Shown here: positions 1 to 7,206 of the stretch, in pieces
Layout of the letters: every line of letters starts with the position of its first letter
Position numbering within the stretch: position 1 is the first letter of the stretch
Assembly: GCA_014762585.1 (NCBI GenBank)
Contig: JABURN010000054.1
Span: 1-9,605 of the forward strand
Length of the DNA stretch: 9,605 bases
Source: Methylophaga sp.
GTDB lineage: Bacteria > Pseudomonadota > Gammaproteobacteria > Nitrosococcales > Methylophagaceae
Direction of reading: 5' to 3'
Made by a program: the position numbers and the translations under genes
The notes under the pieces: model-generated
What the model saw: only the letters and a program-made list of their open reading frames with translations
The model's database searches: none
What the model was told of the DNA's origin: nothing

Positions 1-2
1 GT

Positions 3-110
3 GTAGAAAAAGGCTCAGTGAAGATACACGGCTGGTATTTCGACCTGGCGGCAGGGGAACTGCTTTGCTATAACGCCGAGAAAGACCGGTTTGAACCACC
101 GCAGGCCTAG
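3..110 (+). CDS. Beta-class carbonic anhydrase, C-terminal fragment
   Basis: This is the last 35 codons of a plus-strand gene whose start lies outside the window; the frame is open from position 3 and stops at TAG (108-110). The peptide contains KIHGWYFDLAAGELLCYN and ends in FEPPQA. This matches the C-terminal strand of bacterial beta-carbonic anhydrases, where a 'lHGWyfdi.tGeL..yd...g.F.p' pattern is usual. These zinc enzymes interconvert CO2 and bicarbonate in the cytoplasm. The zinc ligands and active site lie upstream and cannot be checked. A strong terminator follows 18 bp after the stop, so this is the last gene of its transcript. The family assignment rests on a short but characteristic tail; subclass and gene symbol cannot be decided. 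Confidence 0.72.
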   Translation, partial: VEKGSVKIHGWYFDLAAGELLCYNAEKDRFEPPQA

Positions 111-128
111 CCGGAGAGTGAGGGTTTA

Positions 129-160
129 ATAAAAAGGCGCTGTCAGAGCGCCTTTTTTGT
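129..160. terminator. Bidirectional Rho-independent terminator between the carbonic anhydrase gene and bamE
   Basis: A perfect 6-bp GC-rich stem, ggcgct (136-141) and agcgcc (147-152), encloses a 5-base loop (gtcag). It is preceded by a run of A (129-135) and followed by six T (153-158). The flanking A and T runs extend the stem and give a U-tract whichever strand is transcribed. It lies between two genes that converge on it, the carbonic anhydrase on the plus strand and bamE on the minus strand, whose stop codon begins immediately beyond it. It probably terminates both. Confidence 0.9.
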
Positions 161-751
161 TTATTCAAGTTCGGTGGCAGCGCCGGTATCGCTATCAAGT
201 TCGCCGCCGGCGGCCTCTTCCATCATCGCTTTGTCAGCAGCCTCTTTGGCTTCTTGCTCAGCGTCCTCATCGTCTTCGATGATTTCCACTTCTTCATCAT
301 CACCCAGGCCGATCAGGTTCATCAAACCGCCGAAAAAGCCGGTTTTCTGTTGATTGAGTGGCACCACCACGTTTTTGTCCTGACGCTCGGTCTGAGGAAG
401 TTCTTCACGGCTGGCCACAGTCCGGGTATCCCCTTCGATATGGCTCAGGGTCTCGTCATCGTTGAAGTAAAGCGTGATCCGACGCTGTTCACGCTCCTCA
501 CCACCGGGCTGGTAGCTGTAGATATAGTCCCAGCGGTTGGGGTGGAAGGTATCAATCAGCAGGGGAGTACCCATCACAAAAGCCACCTGGTTTTTGGTCA
601 TTCCCGGCTCAAGTTTGTTGAGCATCTCCTGGTCGACATTATTGCCCTGCTGTACATCAATTTGATACAGACCCGGGATGTTATCGGTGCTGCAGGCAGA
701 CAACAGTAAAAACGCAGTCACGGAAAGGCTGTAAACGACGAAACTTTTCAT
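161..751 (-). CDS. bamE: Outer membrane protein assembly factor BamE (SmpA/OmlA lipoprotein) with acidic C-terminal extension
   Basis: BamE is a small lipoprotein of the BAM complex, which folds beta-barrel proteins into the outer membrane. The 196-residue product starts with a lipoprotein signal peptide (MKSF..LLLSAC, lipobox LSAC, acylated Cys20); Ser at +2 predicts outer-membrane sorting. The SmpA/OmlA fold spans about residues 25-115 and shows the family hallmarks YQIDVQQGN, LEPGMTKNQV, MGTPLL and the PNRWDYIYSY strand. E. coli BamE has 113 residues; Pseudomonas OmlA is also longer. The extension here (about 116-196) includes a glycine/hydrophobic stretch (FFGGLMNLIGLG) and a very acidic tail, with 21 Asp/Glu among residues 151-196. 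The gene diverges from fur, as in many gammaproteobacteria. No strong Shine-Dalgarno is visible before the ATG, but the signal peptide fixes the start. Confidence 0.95.
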   Translation of the reverse strand: MKSFVVYSLSVTAFLLLSACSTDNIPGLYQIDVQQGNNVDQEMLNKLEPGMTKNQVAFVMGTPLLIDTFHPNRWDYIYSYQPGGEEREQRRITLYFNDDETLSHIEGDTRTVASREELPQTERQDKNVVVPLNQQKTGFFGGLMNLIGLGDDEEVEIIEDDEDAEQEAKEAADKAMMEEAAGGELDSDTGAATELE

Positions 752-770
752 TTAGTATTACTTGATGTAG

Positions 771-797
771 TTGATTACCAGACTGCGATGATACTCT
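771..797 (+). promoter_or_regulatory. Candidate promoter for fur
   Basis: TTGATT (771-776) could be a -35 element. It is followed after 15 bp by TACTCT (792-797), which has TG at 789-790, giving an extended -10 of the form TGaTACTCT. Transcription would start about 25 bp before the fur ATG at 830. The spacing is short and the match is by eye only. It places the upstream ATG at 788 inside the promoter, which supports the downstream fur start. Confidence 0.3.
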
Positions 798-814
798 ATT
801 CGCAGCATTTCTAC

Positions 815-818
815 GAGG
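815..818 (+). promoter_or_regulatory. Ribosome binding site deciding the fur start
   Basis: GAGG (815-818) lies 11 bases before the ATG at 830. No comparable Shine-Dalgarno stands before the in-frame ATG at 788. Starting at 830 also gives the normal Fur N-terminus, without 14 extra residues. Confidence 0.55.
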
Positions 819-829
819 CGATAACAATA

Positions 830-1246
830 ATGGAAAGACAAGATCTACGAAAAGCCGGACTCAAGGTCACTTTACCCCGATTGAAAGTACTGGAAATCCT
901 GGAAACAGCTGAGCAACGTCACATGAGTGCTGAAGATGTGTACAAGGCATTGCTGGAAATGGGAGAGGAAATCGGACTGGCCACAGTCTATCGCGTACTC
1001 ACCCAGTTTGAAGGGGCGGGGCTGGTATCACGCCTCAGCATCGAAGGTGGACACGCGGTATTTGAACTGGAAAGCGGCGATCATCATGATCACTTGTTCT
1101 GCGTTCGCTGTAACCGAATCGAAGAGTTTATGGATGAAGTGATTGAGCAGCGCCAGAAAGCAATTGCCAAGGAAAAAGGCTTTGAAATGACTGATCACAG
1201 TCTCTACATCTACGGTATCTGTAAAACCTGTCAGAAAGAGCAATAA
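830..1246 (+). CDS. fur: Ferric uptake regulator Fur
   Basis: Fur is a homodimeric cytoplasmic repressor that binds operators when loaded with Fe(II) and shuts off iron uptake genes. From the ATG at 830 the product is 138 residues; E. coli Fur has 148. The N-terminal winged helix (about 1-80) contains KVTLPRLKVLEIL, the HMSAEDVYKAL helix and the recognition region IGLATVYRVLTQFEGAGLV. The dimerisation domain carries the metal ligands: His31, the HHDH cluster at 85-88, and the cysteine pairs Cys91/Cys94 and Cys131/Cys134 of the structural zinc site. These features mark it as Fur and not Zur or PerR, although family members are close. The frame continues upstream to an ATG at 788, but that would add 14 atypical residues and lacks a ribosome site. 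bamE is divergent; recN converges with 1 bp between the stop codons. Confidence 0.95.
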   Translation: MERQDLRKAGLKVTLPRLKVLEILETAEQRHMSAEDVYKALLEMGEEIGLATVYRVLTQFEGAGLVSRLSIEGGHAVFELESGDHHDHLFCVRCNRIEEFMDEVIEQRQKAIAKEKGFEMTDHSLYIYGICKTCQKEQ

Positions 1247-1247
1247 A

Positions 1248-2921
1248 TCACTGCTGTGCCTGATCCAGCATTTCCTCAGCGTGAGAACGGGTTTTCTGGG
1301 TCAGGTTCACCCCACCTAACATTCGGGCGATTTCTTCCACCCGCTGATTTTTATCCAGCTTATCGACAGTAATATGGGTACTGTCATCAAGATGCTTTTT
1401 GCTCACCTGTAGTTGATGATGGGCTTGGGCGGCTACTTGCGGCAAGTGGGTGATGCAGATGACTTGCTGGCTGGCCGCGAGCTCTCGCAGATGCTGTCCA
1501 ACTACCTCTGCAACACTGCCTCCGATGCCTACATCCACTTCATCAAAGATTAAAGTTGGCACGGTTCGCTGTCCCGCCGTCACCACCTGAATGGCCAGAC
1601 TGATACGCGCCAGTTCACCCCCGGATGCCACTTTGGCTAAATCACCGGCGGGTTGCCCGGGATTGGTTTTTACCAGTAAACGGACCTGATCAGAGCCGTG
1701 TTCAGTGATTTTGCCATCGGCAAAAGGCTCGACTTCAATACTGATACTGCCAGCTGGAATTGCCAGTTGTCTGATGGAGGCGGTAATTTGTTCAGCCAGC
1801 GGGGCGGCGGCTTCCTGACGACGCTGATGCAGGTTTTCGCACAGTTGGCGACATTGCTTTTCTTTTTCTGATACTTGCTTGTCTAGGTCAGCCAGGGTGA
1901 CGTCGCTACCGGCAAGTTTGTTTAACTCCTGGTTTAACTCTTCAAACAAAGCCGGGAGCTGCTCAATTTCAACATGGTGTTTGCGAGACAGGTCATGCAG
2001 TAAAGACAGCTGATTTTCGATCTCGTTAAGACGGCCCGGATCCAGTTCGATATTATCCAGATAGTGACGCAGATCAGTGGCCGTTTCATCAAGATTGATC
2101 ACCGCCGCATTGAGTGTTTCCACGGCACTGGCAAAGCGCGGCTCATAATCCTGCAGTTTTTCCAGCTCGCTTAAAACGTGACTCAGCACATCATAGGCTG
2201 CCGCCTGGTCAGCATCAAAAATCTGATGCAGGCCGGATTCGGCAACGCTGATAAGCTGAGAGGCATTGGCAAGTTGTCCCTGCTCCTGCAATAAAGCAGC
2301 AATGCTGTCTTCCGACAGGTTAAGAGCTTCCAGTTCATCAACCTGATATTGCAGCAATTCCTGACGGGCTTTTTGTTCCTCAGATTGCTGCTGCAGATTA
2401 TCGAGTTGCTGTTTGAGGTTCTGCCAGTCACGGTAACTGACTTTCAGCTCATCCAGGAGGGGTTTGTTTTTGGCGACAATATCCACGAGCTCGCGCTGAG
2501 TCTGTGGTCTGACCAGTGACTGGTGGGCATGCTGACCGTGGATATCAATGCTGCGCTCACTGACCTCCCGCAACTGGGTCAGAGGCACAACACGGCCGTT
2601 GATATAGCCTTTGGAGCGACCATCGCGGCTTATAGTGCGACGAAGGTGACATTGCTCATCATCATCCAGCTCCTGATCAATGAGCCAGTCGCGCAAAACC
2701 GGATTATCGTTGAGGCTGAAGTCTGCCTCGATTTCGGCACGTTCAGCACCATGCCGAATCATATTGGAATCCGCTCTGTCACCCAGTACCAGGCTTAAAG
2801 CGTCAACCAGCATCGATTTACCGGCCCCGGTCTCACCGGTCAGCGAAGTCATGCCTGCATCAAAGGTCAGTGCCAGGTCTTCGACAACGGCGAGATTACG
2901 TACACTCAGGCTGGTCAGCAT
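1248..2921 (-). CDS. recN: DNA repair ATPase RecN
   Basis: RecN is an SMC-like ATPase that acts with RecA in repair of DNA double-strand breaks and holds DNA molecules together. The 557-residue length is normal (E. coli 553). The N-terminal ATPase half has MLTSLSVRNLAVVEDL and Walker A GETGAGKS (29-36), with DIHGQHAHQSL (126-136) as the Q-loop region. A glutamine-rich coiled coil occupies about 155-385 with a short turn in the middle. The C-terminal half has the ABC signature SGGELAR (433-439), Walker B TLIFDEVDVGIGG (456-468, catalytic Glu461) and the switch THLPQVAAQAH (491-501). All catalytic motifs are intact. It overlaps nadK by 7 bp and has only a weak, distant G-run as ribosome site, suggesting translational coupling. 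No LexA-type operator is seen near its start. The stop lies 1 bp from that of convergent fur. Confidence 0.97.
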   Translation of the reverse strand: MLTSLSVRNLAVVEDLALTFDAGMTSLTGETGAGKSMLVDALSLVLGDRADSNMIRHGAERAEIEADFSLNDNPVLRDWLIDQELDDDEQCHLRRTISRDGRSKGYINGRVVPLTQLREVSERSIDIHGQHAHQSLVRPQTQRELVDIVAKNKPLLDELKVSYRDWQNLKQQLDNLQQQSEEQKARQELLQYQVDELEALNLSEDSIAALLQEQGQLANASQLISVAESGLHQIFDADQAAAYDVLSHVLSELEKLQDYEPRFASAVETLNAAVINLDETATDLRHYLDNIELDPGRLNEIENQLSLLHDLSRKHHVEIEQLPALFEELNQELNKLAGSDVTLADLDKQVSEKEKQCRQLCENLHQRRQEAAAPLAEQITASIRQLAIPAGSISIEVEPFADGKITEHGSDQVRLLVKTNPGQPAGDLAKVASGGELARISLAIQVVTAGQRTVPTLIFDEVDVGIGGSVAEVVGQHLRELAASQQVICITHLPQVAAQAHHQLQVSKKHLDDSTHITVDKLDKNQRVEEIARMLGGVNLTQKTRSHAEEMLDQAQQ

Positions 2922-3820
2922 GTCAGTTTTCTACCCCATTCCAGTTTTGCCCGGAGGATAGAATAATGGTCGTGATCTTCCAGATGCAATAGCCGGATTT
3001 GACTCTGGTGCCGCTCGATACGCACTGTATCGCCGGGACGCAGGATTTGGCCGGGGCGACCATCGCAGGTGACCATACCGGTGGTGATATTGTTTTCACT
3101 CAGGGTTATTTCTATCTGGTTGTCAGCTGCTACCACTAAGGGCCTGTTGCTAAGGGTATGAGGACACACGGAGGCCAGCACGATGGCATCCAGATCGACA
3201 TCCAGAATCGGACCACCGGCAGACATGGCATAAGCGGTGGAGCCGGTTGGCGTCGCAATCACCAGGCCGTCGGCGCGCTGGCTGTTGAGAAACTTGCCAT
3301 TGATGTAAGTCTCAAACTCAATCATGTGCAGGTTCTGGTGAGCGTGAATAACGACATCATTCATCGCAATGCCCGGCGCTTCATCATGCCCCTGGATTTC
3401 AGCCTGCAGCATAAAACGACGATCGTCACGATAGCGGCCGCTGATGACCTGCTGCAATTGCTGCTCGAGATTATTGAGTGTGACATCAGCCAGGAAACCC
3501 AGACGACCGACATTGACACCGACAATCGGCATATCGGTACCTGCGAGGGCTCTTGATGCTGACAGCAGGGTACCATCGCCACCAATGGCAATCGTTAGAT
3601 CGCATTGTGACGGAAATTCTGTTGCCGCAATCACGGTCAGATCAGGTAGAAAACTGAGTTTTTCATTGCAGACCACCTTGAGCCCGGCCTGGCTCAAAAA
3701 TGCATTGACGCGCACGACAGCATTTTCCATCACGATATCGTCTTTACGGATAAACAGGCCGATGCGTTTGAATGTGGAGTCAGTGGTCAAAACAGGCTTC
3801 CGTTGCTGAGAAATCGTCAT
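2915..3820 (-). CDS. nadK: NAD kinase (ATP-NAD kinase)
   Basis: NAD kinase phosphorylates NAD+ with ATP to make NADP+, the only de novo source of NADP(H). From the ATG the product is 301 residues (E. coli 292). It carries the GGDGT nucleotide motif (80-84, within TIAIGGDGTLL), the VGRLGFLAD segment (104-112), the NDVVIH strand (154-159) and the glycine-rich ATPTGSTAYAMSAGGP loop (189-204) with DG at 184-185. The N-terminus FKRIGLFIRK begins at residue 18, leaving a long non-conserved lead. A TTG at 3790 (codon 11) has GGAAG 6 bases before it and would give 291 residues, a better fit to the family; the ATG at 3820 has no visible ribosome site. The nadK TGA sits within the first codons of recN, so the two are cotranscribed. 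ndk lies divergently upstream. Confidence 0.96.
   Translation of the reverse strand: MTISQQRKPVLTTDSTFKRIGLFIRKDDIVMENAVVRVNAFLSQAGLKVVCNEKLSFLPDLTVIAATEFPSQCDLTIAIGGDGTLLSASRALAGTDMPIVGVNVGRLGFLADVTLNNLEQQLQQVISGRYRDDRRFMLQAEIQGHDEAPGIAMNDVVIHAHQNLHMIEFETYINGKFLNSQRADGLVIATPTGSTAYAMSAGGPILDVDLDAIVLASVCPHTLSNRPLVVAADNQIEITLSENNITTGMVTCDGRPGQILRPGDTVRIERHQSQIRLLHLEDHDHYSILRAKLEWGRKLTC
3797..3801 (-). promoter_or_regulatory. Possible ribosome binding site for an internal TTG start of nadK
   Basis: On the minus strand GGAAG (3801 down to 3797) is followed after 6 bases by TTG (3790-3788), codon 11 of the long nadK frame. The ATG at 3820 has no purine-rich site ahead of it. This is the better translation signal by eye, but TTG is a rare start, so the choice remains open. 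Confidence 0.35.
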
Positions 3821-3823
3821 CTG

Positions 3824-3851
3824 ATAGTAAAGCTTTTGTCATAAAATCCAA
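3824..3851 (-). promoter_or_regulatory. Candidate promoter for nadK-recN
   Basis: On the minus strand TTGGAT (3851-3846) and TACTAT (3829-3824) are 16 bp apart and resemble sigma-70 -35 and -10 hexamers. Transcription would begin at about 3817, at or just inside the ATG at 3820. That would leave the ATG without a leader, but gives the TTG at 3790 a leader of roughly 25 bases. The match is visual and moderate. Confidence 0.3.
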
Positions 3852-3888
3852 AGTGAAAAGGCTGGGGCAGTGGATTTCATCGATAACA

Positions 3889-3919
3889 TTGATAATAGCG
3901 GCTGCAGAAATGGTAGAAT
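3889..3919 (+). promoter_or_regulatory. Candidate sigma-70 promoter for the ndk-hisS operon
   Basis: TTGATA (3889-3894), a good -35 element, and TAGAAT (3914-3919), a good -10 element, are 19 bp apart; shifting the -35 by one base gives TGATAA with 18 bp. Transcription would start near 3926, leaving a leader of about 37 bases before the ndk ATG. The spacing is longer than the ideal 17 bp, but this is the best promoter-like pair in the divergent nadK-ndk spacer. Confidence 0.45.
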
Positions 3920-3951
3920 AACGGGATTTTATTAAACTAAACCAAACCAAC

Positions 3952-3957
3952 AGAGGA
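3952..3957 (+). promoter_or_regulatory. Strong ribosome binding site of ndk
   Basis: AGAGGA lies 5 bases before the ATG at 3963. It is one of the best Shine-Dalgarno matches in the window, in keeping with high expression of nucleoside diphosphate kinase. Confidence 0.7.
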
Positions 3958-3962
3958 ACGAA

Positions 3963-4394
3963 ATGGCGATTGAACGTACACTTTCTATCATCAAACCTGA
4001 CGCAGTTGCAAAAAATGTCATTGGTGAGATTTATACCCGCTTTGAAAAAGCCGGTCTTCAGGTTGTGGCTGCCAAAATGATGCACCTGTCTCAGGAACAG
4101 GCAGAAGGTTTCTATGCCGAACACAAAGAACGTCCTTTCTTTGGTGCATTGGTCAGCTTTATGACTTCTGGCCCGGTTATGGTTCAGGTTCTGGAAGGTG
4201 AAAATGCGGTTCTGACCAACCGTGACCTGATGGGAGCTACTAACCCTGCTGATGCCGCTGCCGGCACTATCCGCGCTGACTTTGCGCAAAGCATTGATGA
4301 AAATGCTGTTCACGGTTCTGACTCTGTTGAGAGTGCAGCCCGTGAAGTGGACTATTTCTTCTCTGCTGACGAAGTCTGTGCACGTACTCGCTAA
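3963..4394 (+). CDS. ndk: Nucleoside diphosphate kinase
   Basis: Ndk moves the gamma phosphate of ATP to other nucleoside diphosphates through a phosphohistidine intermediate and so balances (d)NTP pools in the cytoplasm. The product is 143 residues, the same as E. coli Ndk. It shows [12 protein letters not shown] (4-15, with the substrate-contacting Lys11), the [16 protein letters not shown] segment (57-72), [16 protein letters not shown] (89-104) and the active-site loop NAVHGSDS (114-121) with catalytic His117. Compared with its neighbours the gene leans to GGT and CGT codons, typical of highly expressed genes. It heads a compact operon: rlmN starts 9 bp after the stop with no terminator between. 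The promoter candidate and strong ribosome site upstream support its place as first gene. Confidence 0.98.
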   Translation: MAIERTLSIIKPDAVAKNVIGEIYTRFEKAGLQVVAAKMMHLSQEQAEGFYAEHKERPFFGALVSFMTSGPVMVQVLEGENAVLTNRDLMGATNPADAAAGTIRADFAQSIDENAVHGSDSVESAAREVDYFFSADEVCARTR

Positions 4395-4403
4395 GAGACT
4401 GTC

Positions 4404-5510
4404 ATGACTAGACGCACGAATCTACTGGGATTGGACCTTAAAGGTCTGGAAGCGTTTTTCGTCGAACTCGGCGAAAAACCTTTCCGTGCGCGTCAGTTAC
4501 TGCAATGGATTCACAAATACCGCGTAACGGATTTTGCCGAGATGACCAACCTCAGCAAAGCCCTGCGCGAAAAATTGCAGGAAGTTTCTGAGATCCGCTT
4601 GCCAGAAGTCATGCATGAGCACATCTCGCGTGACGGTACCCGTAAGTGGATCATCAAACTGTCCTGTGGCAATGCCATTGAGACCGTATTTATACCGGAA
4701 GACGGGCGGGGCACACTCTGTGTCTCTTCCCAGGTCGGCTGTGCGCTGACCTGTACTTTCTGCTCGACAGCGCAGCAGGGCTTTAACCGAAACCTGGACG
4801 CGGCAGAAATTGTTGCTCAACTGTGGATTGCCAATGAGGCCCTGGGCAAGGACCCGAAAGGCAACCGCGTAGTGACCAATGTGGTCATGATGGGCATGGG
4901 CGAACCGCTGGCCAACTACAATAATGTTATCACCGCGATGAACCTGATGCGGGATGATTTCGGCTATGGTATTTCCTGGCGCCGTCTGACGCTCAGTACA
5001 TCCGGGATAGTGCCGATGATCGACAAACTGCGTGAAGATTGTCATGTCAGTCTGGCGATTTCCTTACATGCAGCCAATGATGAACTGCGCGACAAGATCG
5101 TGCCTATTAACCAGAAATATCCTATCGCTGAGTTACTGGCTGCCTGTAAGCGCTACGTAGCTGGTGATCAGAAACGTCGCCACATCACGGTTGAATATGT
5201 AATGCTGGCCGGCGTGAATGATTCCATGCAGGATGCCAGAGATCTGGTCAGAATTTTGAAAGATCTGCCTACCAAGATTAACCTGATACCTTTCAATCCT
5301 TTTCCGGGCACAGACTATGAATGTTCTTCCCGTAATCAGATTGAGCGCTTTAAACAATACCTGATGGACAAGGGACTGGTCGCGACAGTGCGTAAAACCC
5401 GCGGTGATGACATCGTGGCTGCGTGTGGTCAGCTGGCCGGTGAAGTACAGGACAAAAGCCGTCGCAGTGAGCGAATGGCCCAACAGCGAGAGGTCGTGTT
5501 GTATCGATGA
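4404..5510 (+). CDS. rlmN: Dual-specificity 23S rRNA/tRNA (adenine-C2) methyltransferase RlmN
   Basis: RlmN is a radical SAM enzyme that methylates C2 of A2503 in 23S rRNA and of A37 in some tRNAs, supporting translational accuracy. The product is 368 residues (E. coli 384). The N-terminal accessory domain (about 1-90) carries [15 protein letters not shown]. The radical SAM barrel follows, with the cluster motif CALTCTFC (Cys113, Cys117, Cys120), the GMGEPLANY motif (164-172) and [11 protein letters not shown] (216-226). Cys106 and Cys341 (in [12 protein letters not shown]) match the two further conserved cysteines of E. coli RlmN (118 and 355), used for the protein-RNA covalent intermediate. 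Their presence, with the GQLAG context, marks RlmN or its close relative Cfr; length, synteny and housekeeping context point to RlmN. AAGAGA before the ATG serves as ribosome site and overlaps the ndk stop. The stop overlaps the pilF start by 4 bp (ATGA). Confidence 0.97.
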   Translation: MTRRTNLLGLDLKGLEAFFVELGEKPFRARQLLQWIHKYRVTDFAEMTNLSKALREKLQEVSEIRLPEVMHEHISRDGTRKWIIKLSCGNAIETVFIPEDGRGTLCVSSQVGCALTCTFCSTAQQGFNRNLDAAEIVAQLWIANEALGKDPKGNRVVTNVVMMGMGEPLANYNNVITAMNLMRDDFGYGISWRRLTLSTSGIVPMIDKLREDCHVSLAISLHAANDELRDKIVPINQKYPIAELLAACKRYVAGDQKRRHITVEYVMLAGVNDSMQDARDLVRILKDLPTKINLIPFNPFPGTDYECSSRNQIERFKQYLMDKGLVATVRKTRGDDIVAACGQLAGEVQDKSRRSERMAQQREVVLYR

Positions 5511-6271
5511 GCAGAGGCTTGCAGAAGTGGTCGATTGCGTTGCTGCTGTCATTTCTGACGGCGTGTAACAGTACGGGTACGCGTCCGGAATATGTGGCTC
5601 CGGATCCTAAAGCTGCCGAGATCAATATGCGGCTGGGTCTCAATTACATGCAGCGCGGCGACTATGCTGTGGCGCTGGAAAAACTGCAGAAAGCCCTGAA
5701 GCAAAACCCGAATCTGCCCAGTGCGCACAACACCATCGCCCTGCTGTATCAGCAACTGGGCGAAACCGATAAAGCCGAAGCACACTTTCTGGAAGCCGTT
5801 GAACGGGCACCGGATTACTCACAGGCGCAAAACAATTTCGGCGTCTTTCTCTGCAATCAGGGACGTTATGACGATGCCGAAGCCCGTTTCATGAAAGCCG
5901 TTGAAAATCCGCTTTATGAGACACCGGAACTGGCCTATGAGAATGCCGGCCTCTGTGCTAACCGCACTCCTGATATTGATAAGGCAGAGGGCTTTTTCCG
6001 TAGAGCTCTGCAAATTGATCCGACTCTGCCCAAGTCTTTGCTGAGGATGGCAGAGCTGAGTTATGAACAACAGAATTTCCTGCAGGCGAGAGGCTACATC
6101 CAGCGTTACCAGTCGGCTGCCAACTGGACCCCACAAGCGCTGTTACTGGCGATAAAAAACGAAAACAAACTGGATGACCAGGATGCGGTGTCCAGCTACA
6201 CACTGATTCTGCGATCCCGTTTCCCTGACTCTGATGAGCTGCAGATGGTTAATCAAGGGTTGATAGATTGA
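5507..6271 (+). CDS. pilF: Type IV pilus biogenesis/stability lipoprotein PilF (PilW), TPR protein
   Basis: PilF (PilW in Neisseria and many annotations) is an outer-membrane lipoprotein that helps the secretin PilQ localise and multimerise for type IV pili. The product is 254 residues. Its signal peptide ([14 protein letters not shown]) ends in lipobox LTAC with Cys20; Asn at +2 is compatible with the outer membrane. Tetratricopeptide repeats follow at about 36-69 ([21 protein letters not shown]), 70-103, 104-137 and 140-174, with a further one near 175-208. The position between rlmN and rodZ is the classic one for this gene, which is how it is separated from other TPR lipoproteins. The ATG overlaps the rlmN TGA (ATGA), with GAGAGG 13 bases upstream. 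The pilus machinery itself is elsewhere. Naming differs between species (pilF or pilW). Confidence 0.93.
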   Translation: MSRGLQKWSIALLLSFLTACNSTGTRPEYVAPDPKAAEINMRLGLNYMQRGDYAVALEKLQKALKQNPNLPSAHNTIALLYQQLGETDKAEAHFLEAVERAPDYSQAQNNFGVFLCNQGRYDDAEARFMKAVENPLYETPELAYENAGLCANRTPDIDKAEGFFRRALQIDPTLPKSLLRMAELSYEQQNFLQARGYIQRYQSAANWTPQALLLAIKNENKLDDQDAVSSYTLILRSRFPDSDELQMVNQGLID

Positions 6272-7206
6272 TGAGCGACACACACGAAGAACCCGTTCTG
6301 ACCAGCACCACGCCCAGCCTGGGTGAGCGACTGAGACAGGCGCGCGAGGCAAAAAAATACAGCATCGCTGAAGTCGCAGCACAACTGCGTCTGACTAAAG
6401 ACATTGTCTCTTATCTGGAAAATCAGGAATGGGAGCGCCTTAACGGTCGCACCTATGCCCGTGGCTACTTCGCCAGCTATGTGAAATTTCTGGGCCTGCC
6501 TTATGAGGAAATGCTGGCTGTCTTTAACCTGGAATACACAGCCACGGAACCGACTGTGAATCTCAGGCAGCAGCACCATGCTACGGATGAAGGAGGTTTC
6601 CCCTGGTTTATGTTGGCCTTAATCGCCATCGTGCTGCTGGTGGTCTGGCTTGCTTATCAACAGTGGCAAACCACGCAAATGGCTCAGCAGAATGCGGCAG
6701 TCTCTACCGAGCTTAATCAGCAAAGCGAGCAGGACGAATTTGCCGAGAGCATCGTTGAGCCGCTGGAAACTGAAGTCGTGACCACAGAAGAACCACCTGT
6801 TGAACTATCAGACTCAGTTGCTCAGACCAGTGAGCCGGAGACTTCTGAAGAACTGTTTATCAACGGGGCCGGCAGTGATGCAATCAGTGCAGCTGAAACC
6901 GAAATCCTGACGCCGGCAGAGGTTGGCACTGAAGCAGCCCCGTCAGTAACGGATACACAAGCGCCTACTTTACGCATGACCTTCAGTGGTGAGTGCTGGG
7001 TAGAGGTCACCAGTGCCAATGCCAGAGTACTGGTCAGTCAGGTCATGCAGGCAGATGACTCACTGGAACTGCCGGCGGGTCAGCCACTCAAGATCCTGCT
7101 TGGGCGTGCTGATGCAGCCACTGTCTATTTCAACAATGAACAGGTCGATTTGAAACCTTACACTCAGGGTGATGTTGCACGACTGACTTTGGGGGTAGAA
7201 TCCTGA
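6271..7206 (+). CDS. rodZ: Cytoskeletal cell-shape protein RodZ
   Basis: RodZ is a bitopic inner-membrane protein that links MreB filaments to the elongation machinery and keeps rods in shape. From ATG 6271 the product is 311 residues (E. coli 337). It has a cytoplasmic Xre-type helix-turn-helix (about 15-85: [48 protein letters not shown]) that in this family binds MreB. One membrane segment follows ([18 protein letters not shown], 112-129), then an acidic Glu/Thr/Pro linker (about 134-232) and a beta-stranded periplasmic DUF4115 domain (234-311, [21 protein letters not shown]). No Lys or Arg occurs between Arg99 and Arg235. The frame also offers TTG at 6268, just before the ATG; I prefer the ATG, which overlaps the pilF TGA by one base (TGATG). 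AAGGG (6255-6259) is the ribosome site. Confidence 0.94.
   Translation: MSDTHEEPVLTSTTPSLGERLRQAREAKKYSIAEVAAQLRLTKDIVSYLENQEWERLNGRTYARGYFASYVKFLGLPYEEMLAVFNLEYTATEPTVNLRQQHHATDEGGFPWFMLALIAIVLLVVWLAYQQWQTTQMAQQNAAVSTELNQQSEQDEFAESIVEPLETEVVTTEEPPVELSDSVAQTSEPETSEELFINGAGSDAISAAETEILTPAEVGTEAAPSVTDTQAPTLRMTFSGECWVEVTSANARVLVSQVMQADDSLELPAGQPLKILLGRADAATVYFNNEQVDLKPYTQGDVARLTLGVES

Noticed and set aside
1..6. gtgtag at the very start, the same six bases as the P5 primer piece near the end
   Set aside because: The frame from position 3 runs smoothly into a carbonic anhydrase tail (VEKGSVKIHGW), so these bases are explained as genomic. A six-base match is easily chance.
254..709. A 151-codon open frame on the plus strand inside bamE
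   Set aside because: It is antisense to bamE, whose lipobox and family motifs are clear, and has no ribosome site or recognisable domain.
788..829. Upstream in-frame ATG as the fur start
   Set aside because: It would add 14 residues not seen in Fur proteins, lacks a Shine-Dalgarno, and falls in the likely promoter. ATG 830 is preceded by GAGG and gives a normal N-terminus.
820..838. Fur-box-like stretch gataacaataat at the fur start, suggesting autoregulation
   Set aside because: The first 12 bases fit the GATAAT repeat pattern with two mismatches, but over the 19-base consensus only about 11 positions agree. The stretch overlaps the start codon region and is too weak to call.
3777..3795. 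Possible LexA operator (CTGT..) at the nadK start
   Set aside because: On the minus strand CTGT is followed after 8 bases by CTGA and not ACAG, so the palindrome fails.
3780..4313. A 177-codon open frame on the minus strand across ndk
   Set aside because: It lies antisense to the unmistakable ndk gene, has no family features, and its tail overlaps the start of nadK. It is a by-product of ndk codon usage.
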